Source of the DNA: an uncultured Candidatus Saccharibacteria bacterium
GTDB lineage: Bacteria; Patescibacteriota; Saccharimonadia; Saccharimonadales; Saccharimonadaceae
Direction: 5' to 3'
Length of the DNA: 52,983 nt
NCBI GenBank assembly: GCA_948663575.1
Contig: CAPNAV010000003.1
Span: 1-52,983 of the forward strand
Shown here piece after piece: positions 49,252-52,983 of this stretch. Made by a program: the position numbers and the translations under genes. Numbering within the stretch: the first letter of the stretch is position 1; every line of letters begins with the position of its first letter. The notes under the pieces are model-generated. The model was not told the DNA's origin and made no database searches. It worked only from the letters and a program-made list of their open reading frames with translations.

Positions 49252-52200
49252 ATGCCACTCAATGATGAGCAAAGACAAGCCGTAGAGTATCTCGAAGGGC
49301 CACTCTTAGTTTTAGCGGGGCCAGGCACCGGCAAGACTCAGCTGCTTTCCGCCAAGGTGGCATATATTCTGGAGCATACTGATGCCAATCCAGAAAACAT
49401 CCTCTGTCTGACTTTTACTGAAGCCGGGGCGCAAAATATGCGCGACCGTCTGCAAACTATGATTGGTAAGGCCGCGCAAGATGTCAACATCCATACTTAT
49501 CACGCCTTTGGCAAAAACTTACTTGACCGCTATCAGAATTATGCTGAGAATCTTGAGCGCCGCCTAGAGAGTCCGATTGATGGTACAGCGCAGTTCAAAT
49601 CAGTGGCCGAAATTCAGAAGAAGCTTCCGGCCACCGATATCCTGCGCAATGCACCTACAAAAGACATTATTGAAACAATCGGCAATGCCAAAGCCGCGCG
49701 TCTCGCCGCTAGCGATCTAACCAAAATTGCCCAGCAGAATATCGAGGATAGTAACGCGATTAGCGCCGAAATCTCGCCGATTCTTGAAAATGCTCCGAAG
49801 CGCGCTAAATTCGATGTCGCTGTAGCTGAAGTCTATCAGCCGATTCTTGCAGTGTTAGCGCAGTATATCGCTAAAGACCCGATCACCGGCAATATTGAGC
49901 GCTTGGCTAATGTGCTAACTCGAGACCTGAACCTCGCTATCGAGAAGGCCGGTGCCAGTGAAAAGCCTAGTGTCAAACTACTTACCGCTTGGAAAACCAA
50001 AAACATTGAGCAAGATGACAAGGGTAATTATCGCCTCAAGGATTACATTGCGAACAAAAAACTCCTTTCCTTGGCGAAGATTATGCAGCAATATGACGAG
50101 AAGCTAGAAAAAGATGGCCTTTTTGACTTTAACGACATGATTGAGTGGACGATTCATTATCTTAAGACTGATCAGGGTTTTCGGCTTAGCCTGTCTGAGC
50201 TTTTTCAATATGTCTTATTGGATGAATTTCAAGATACTAACGCCTCGCAGTTTGAGCTGATTAAACTCCTTACTGATTATGAAAAACCCTGCGTCATGGC
50301 TGTGGGTGATGATGATCAGGCGATTTATGAATTTCAGGGCGCCAATGCCTCTAATCTGATGGATTTTCGTGAACATTATCAAGCTGGAGTTATTCCGTTG
50401 GTCAAAAATTATCGTTGCACCGGTGAAATTCTCGATCTTTCGCGTAAAATTGCCGATCAAATTGATGATAGTTTCGCGAAGAGCTACTCCTCGGTCAGCA
50501 AGCGTCTTACGGCGATAAAGGACCTTGGTCGCGAAGTGCGTTCCTCGCAAATCTCTCGCCATGAATTCCCCTGCGCCGAGGCCGAATATTATTGGGTGTC
50601 TGAGAAAATCCGTGAACTTATCGATCAAGGCGAGGATCCATCTGATATTGCCATCCTTGCCCCTAAACACAAAAACCTAGTTGCTATTTTGCCGTTCCTA
50701 AAGGACCGTGATATCGCGGTTGCTTACGAAAAGCGCGAGAATCTCCTCATTGACGAAAAAATGCAAGCAATTATTAATCTAGCCAAATTCATCCATCAGC
50801 TTGCAAGTGGCAGGCAGCCCTCCTCAATGTTGCCGGAAATTCTTTCCTATGAATTCTGGGATTTGCCAATGCTTGAGGTGATGCAGCTTTTTACTGATCG
50901 TCATACTAAAAAGGGAACTTTGGAAATTCTATCTAGCGTTGAAAAATTTCAGCCACTTGCCGAATTCTTTGCTAATCTTGCTGCCAAGGCACTCACTGCC
51001 CCTCTCGAGCTCTGGCTTAATTATTTGATTGGCTCTGCAGAGTTGGCAGGATTCTGTTCGCCGTTCTTGGAGTATTATCAAAAGCGTTCTAGTGATGCCG
51101 AGCTGTTAGAATTTTATGAAAATCTCGCCACTTTCCGCCAAACCATCTTAGCTCATGCCAAGGCCCTTGGTATTGGCCAAGCAGATTTTGTGCCACATCT
51201 GTCCGAATTTGTTGCAACTATTGAGGATTATGAGAGCGCCGAAGCGGAAATTATGCGTATTAGTAATTTCCGTGGCGCCGAAAAAGCTGTTCAAGTGATG
51301 ACCGCCTTTAAGAGTAAAGGCTTAGAGTTCAAACATGTTTTTTTGGTTTCGGTCGATGATATGGCTTGGGGTAAAGCAAAGGGTAATAATAATCTACTCG
51401 CTCTACCAAAAAACCTCGTGCAAATCCGCCATACCGGCATTAGCGACGACGAAAAACTACGTCTCCTCTTTGTAGCTATGACTCGCGCCAAGGAATCTCT
51501 CACGATGACGAATTCAGAAGCCAATAGTGATGGCAAACATATTAACCGTCTGAGTTATCTCAACGAAAGTAGCCCAGAAGATGTAGCGCAAGAATCAAGT
51601 TTCTTGCCAGTGGAATCCAGGGCGATAGTTATTCATGGCAATGAACTGGATAACGTCACTAAGATTCAAGCCCTCGGTCTCAGCTGGATCACTCGTTACC
51701 AGAATCAAACCCCCGAGCTTGAGCATATCATGCGAGATCGTGTAGAAAACTTACGTATGACTGCCTCGACTCTCACCGACTTCATTAATCTTATCTATTC
51801 TGGCCCTCAAGAGGTCTATCGTCGCACTATTTTGCATGCGCCAGACGCGCCACCAGTGCCACAACAGTTATATGGTACACTTGCTCACTTGGTTTTTGAA
51901 CAAGTTACAAGTCAGGGAATTGATGATGCGGTTGCGCTTGAGATTTTTCGCGAATCCGCCAGGAATGCTGCGCTCGATGAAGATGATCGTTGTAGCCTTC
52001 TTGAGGCCGGAGAATATAATCTCGGCATCGCCTTGCGGGAGTTTGGCTCGATTTTGCGCCACCCTCACGCCAAGGCCGAAGTGAACCTTTCGCCCGAGCA
52101 TCCAACTCTCAATGGCGTACCGCTGACCGGAAAAATTGACCATCTCGAGATTAATCCTGACACTAAGACTATCGAGGTCTTTGACTATAAAACTAGCAAA

Positions 52201-52569
52201 TTTCATCCTGAAAAGTGGAATTCCCACCCCTCGCTTTACCAGTATCGTCTACAGCTCGGATTTTATAAGCTCCTTCTCAATCTCTCGCCGACCTATCAAA
52301 AATATCAAGTCACTAAAGGGCATATTCTCTTCGTGACGCCTGATGCCGAGGCCAAGGTCTATGATAAGGTTTACGAGTTCAATGATGAGGATGAGGCTGA
52401 GCTAAAGGCTCTTATTGAGCAGGTTTATTGGCAAATCACCTCGCTCAACTTTGTCAAAGATACAGAGATTTTCCTGCCAAGCAACAAAAACTATAGCATG
52501 AAACAGATTCGTGAATTCGTTGAAAAGTTGCTAGAGGGGCATGAGTTGTCTGTTTCGATTAAGAATTAG
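49252..52569 (+). CDS. UvrD/Rep-type helicase with C-terminal PD-(D/E)XK nuclease
   Basis: 1105 aa. SF1 motifs: Walker A AGPGTGKTQLL (residues 22-32), LLDEFQDTNA, VGDDDQAIYEFQGAN, KNYRCTGEI, TAFKSKGLEFKHVFLV and LLFVAMTRAKESL. The C-terminal region has LTGKIDHLEI, EVFDYKTSK and YQYRLQLGFYKLLL, which match the D, D/E-x-K and Q-xxx-Y parts of RecB/AddB-type nucleases. The combination on one chain resembles AddA-like helicase-nucleases for double-strand-break processing. Ribosome binding site AAAGGGG before 49252. Last gene of the window; no terminator seen after it. Confidence 0.92.
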   Translation: MPLNDEQRQAVEYLEGPLLVLAGPGTGKTQLLSAKVAYILEHTDANPENILCLTFTEAGAQNMRDRLQTMIGKAAQDVNIHTYHAFGKNLLDRYQNYAENLERRLESPIDGTAQFKSVAEIQKKLPATDILRNAPTKDIIETIGNAKAARLAASDLTKIAQQNIEDSNAISAEISPILENAPKRAKFDVAVAEVYQPILAVLAQYIAKDPITGNIERLANVLTRDLNLAIEKAGASEKPSVKLLTAWKTKNIEQDDKGNYRLKDYIANKKLLSLAKIMQQYDEKLEKDGLFDFNDMIEWTIHYLKTDQGFRLSLSELFQYVLLDEFQDTNASQFELIKLLTDYEKPCVMAVGDDDQAIYEFQGANASNLMDFREHYQAGVIPLVKNYRCTGEILDLSRKIADQIDDSFAKSYSSVSKRLTAIKDLGREVRSSQISRHEFPCAEAEYYWVSEKIRELIDQGEDPSDIAILAPKHKNLVAILPFLKDRDIAVAYEKRENLLIDEKMQAIINLAKFIHQLASGRQPSSMLPEILSYEFWDLPMLEVMQLFTDRHTKKGTLEILSSVEKFQPLAEFFANLAAKALTAPLELWLNYLIGSAELAGFCSPFLEYYQKRSSDAELLEFYENLATFRQTILAHAKALGIGQADFVPHLSEFVATIEDYESAEAEIMRISNFRGAEKAVQVMTAFKSKGLEFKHVFLVSVDDMAWGKAKGNNNLLALPKNLVQIRHTGISDDEKLRLLFVAMTRAKESLTMTNSEANSDGKHINRLSYLNESSPEDVAQESSFLPVESRAIVIHGNELDNVTKIQALGLSWITRYQNQTPELEHIMRDRVENLRMTASTLTDFINLIYSGPQEVYRRTILHAPDAPPVPQQLYGTLAHLVFEQVTSQGIDDAVALEIFRESARNAALDEDDRCSLLEAGEYNLGIALREFGSILRHPHAKAEVNLSPEHPTLNGVPLTGKIDHLEINPDTKTIEVFDYKTSKFHPEKWNSHPSLYQYRLQLGFYKLLLNLSPTYQKYQVTKGHILFVTPDAEAKVYDKVYEFNDEDEAELKALIEQVYWQITSLNFVKDTEIFLPSNKNYSMKQIREFVEKLLEGHELSVSIKN

Positions 52570-52983
52570 TGCAAATAGTTAAAAACATTGTATGAGACGT
52601 TTGGTGTTCTTCTCTTTATCATTATCCATTATTAGTAGAGACTAGGCAGCGGAGGGAAAAGGCTAAGCGGCGATATAAGGCATATGATGGTCTAACATTG
52701 GCGCTAGCTACGAAACGTCCAGCTATAGTGGCGTTAGTGCGACTGTTAGCTGACCAGGAGTTGTTTTCTATGCCACGACTTACGATTGCCGTATCTTGTA
52801 GCATGCCACTACGTTCAAAAAAGAGAGGGGATAAACTAATATTATATGAGGCATTCGTTATTATAGGCAGGCTGATGCCAGCGTTGGTCTCGCTATCAGG
52901 TCGATTATCATCGCTCACCAAATTTATCTGCGCTATCACACAGAAAAAGCTTCGTCAGCTCTAATAATAAAGCAAGACTTTAT
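52570..52983. other. Terminal 414 bp, no convincing gene
   Basis: An open frame on the plus strand ends at TAA 52962-52964 and encodes a basic peptide (starts considered: TTG at 52698). A minus-strand frame (52622-52939) overlaps it and is Ser/Asn-rich. Neither has a ribosome binding site or a recognisable domain. A short ORF at 52593 stops at a TAG after 17 codons. It may be the degraded end of a gene or the edge of an element continuing beyond the window. Confidence 0.3.
52967..52983 (+). terminator. Terminator-like hairpin at the window edge
   Basis: ATAAAG (52967-52972) and CTTTAT (52978-52983) pair with a 5-nt loop, 2 nt after the TAA at 52962-52964. The following bases are outside the window. 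Confidence 0.35.

Noticed and set aside
1..52983. Alternative genetic code with TGA as glycine
   Set aside because: TGA ends the HD-domain gene and the response regulator and does not occur inside the large conserved genes.
1..52983. tRNA, rRNA or CRISPR arrays
   Set aside because: No intergenic region shows a cloverleaf with a GTTCGAATC-type arm, and no regularly spaced repeats are seen. A GGTTCGAACC-like string at about 44430 lies inside the alpha/beta hydrolase.

Overview
The window reads as a chromosomal segment of a Patescibacteria/CPR bacterium, most likely Candidatus Saccharibacteria (TM7). The reasons are: a core gene set with short spacers; several protein families I associate with Patescibacteria (a DUF5674 protein, a conserved helical protein next to it, a helical membrane protein inside the gatCAB operon); and many genes whose only upstream signal is a -10 box 6-10 nt before the start codon. 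TGA is used as a stop (for example at the ends of the HD-domain gene and the response regulator), so this is not a code-25 lineage. The taxonomic call is inference from gene content; no 16S rRNA is present.

Layout. 1-446: two terminators, the rpoB promoter and a structured 5' leader. 447-7746: rpoB-rpoC; the beta' subunit has lost the cysteines of both zinc sites. 7761-10518: a decayed accessory patch with a broken alpha/beta hydrolase, a ClbS/DfsB-like gene, a small orphan ORF, gene fragments, a nested hairpin and a frameshifted secreted protein. 10569-13987: ABC exporter cassette A (ATPase plus two permeases). 14111-16704: small membrane proteins, DUF5674, a conserved helical protein, an HD-domain protein and a divergent MerR regulator. 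16738-22092: gatC-gatA-(unknown)-gatB and a UvrD-like helicase. 22089-24149 (minus): a large surface protein with a fibro-slime domain. 24246-26498: fusA. 26519-31195: a response regulator, an intramembrane-type histidine kinase and a BceAB-like ABC exporter. 31255-34712: an ABC1/UbiB kinase-like protein (minus), rmuC and a CmpB-like membrane protein. 34735-39080: parA-parB followed directly by ABC cassette B. 39219-41479: RNase J with a long basic N-terminal extension. 41512-42573 (minus): a membrane-anchored HExxH metalloprotease. 42727-45921: an NrnA-like DHH protein, an alpha/beta hydrolase and cysS. 45927-52569: a MacB-type exporter, a TrmA/RlmD-type RNA methyltransferase and a 1105-aa helicase-nuclease. 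52570-52983: no convincing gene.

How it fits together. The core is information processing: transcription, Gln-/Asn-tRNA amidation, translocation, RNA decay and modification, recombination and chromosome partition. Around it lie four FtsX/MacB/Bce-type ABC exporters in about 37 kb and two large envelope proteins (fibro-slime adhesin-like protein, metalloprotease), which would suit a small epibiont managing its envelope and contact with another cell. The most unusual points are the zinc-free beta', an EF-G whose NKxD motif reads NKIN, the recurrent leaderless promoters, the duplicated ABC cassettes with a shared odd signature motif, a terminator hairpin inside the first codons of the helicase gene, and Lys/Thr/Ser-rich basic tails on five unrelated proteins.
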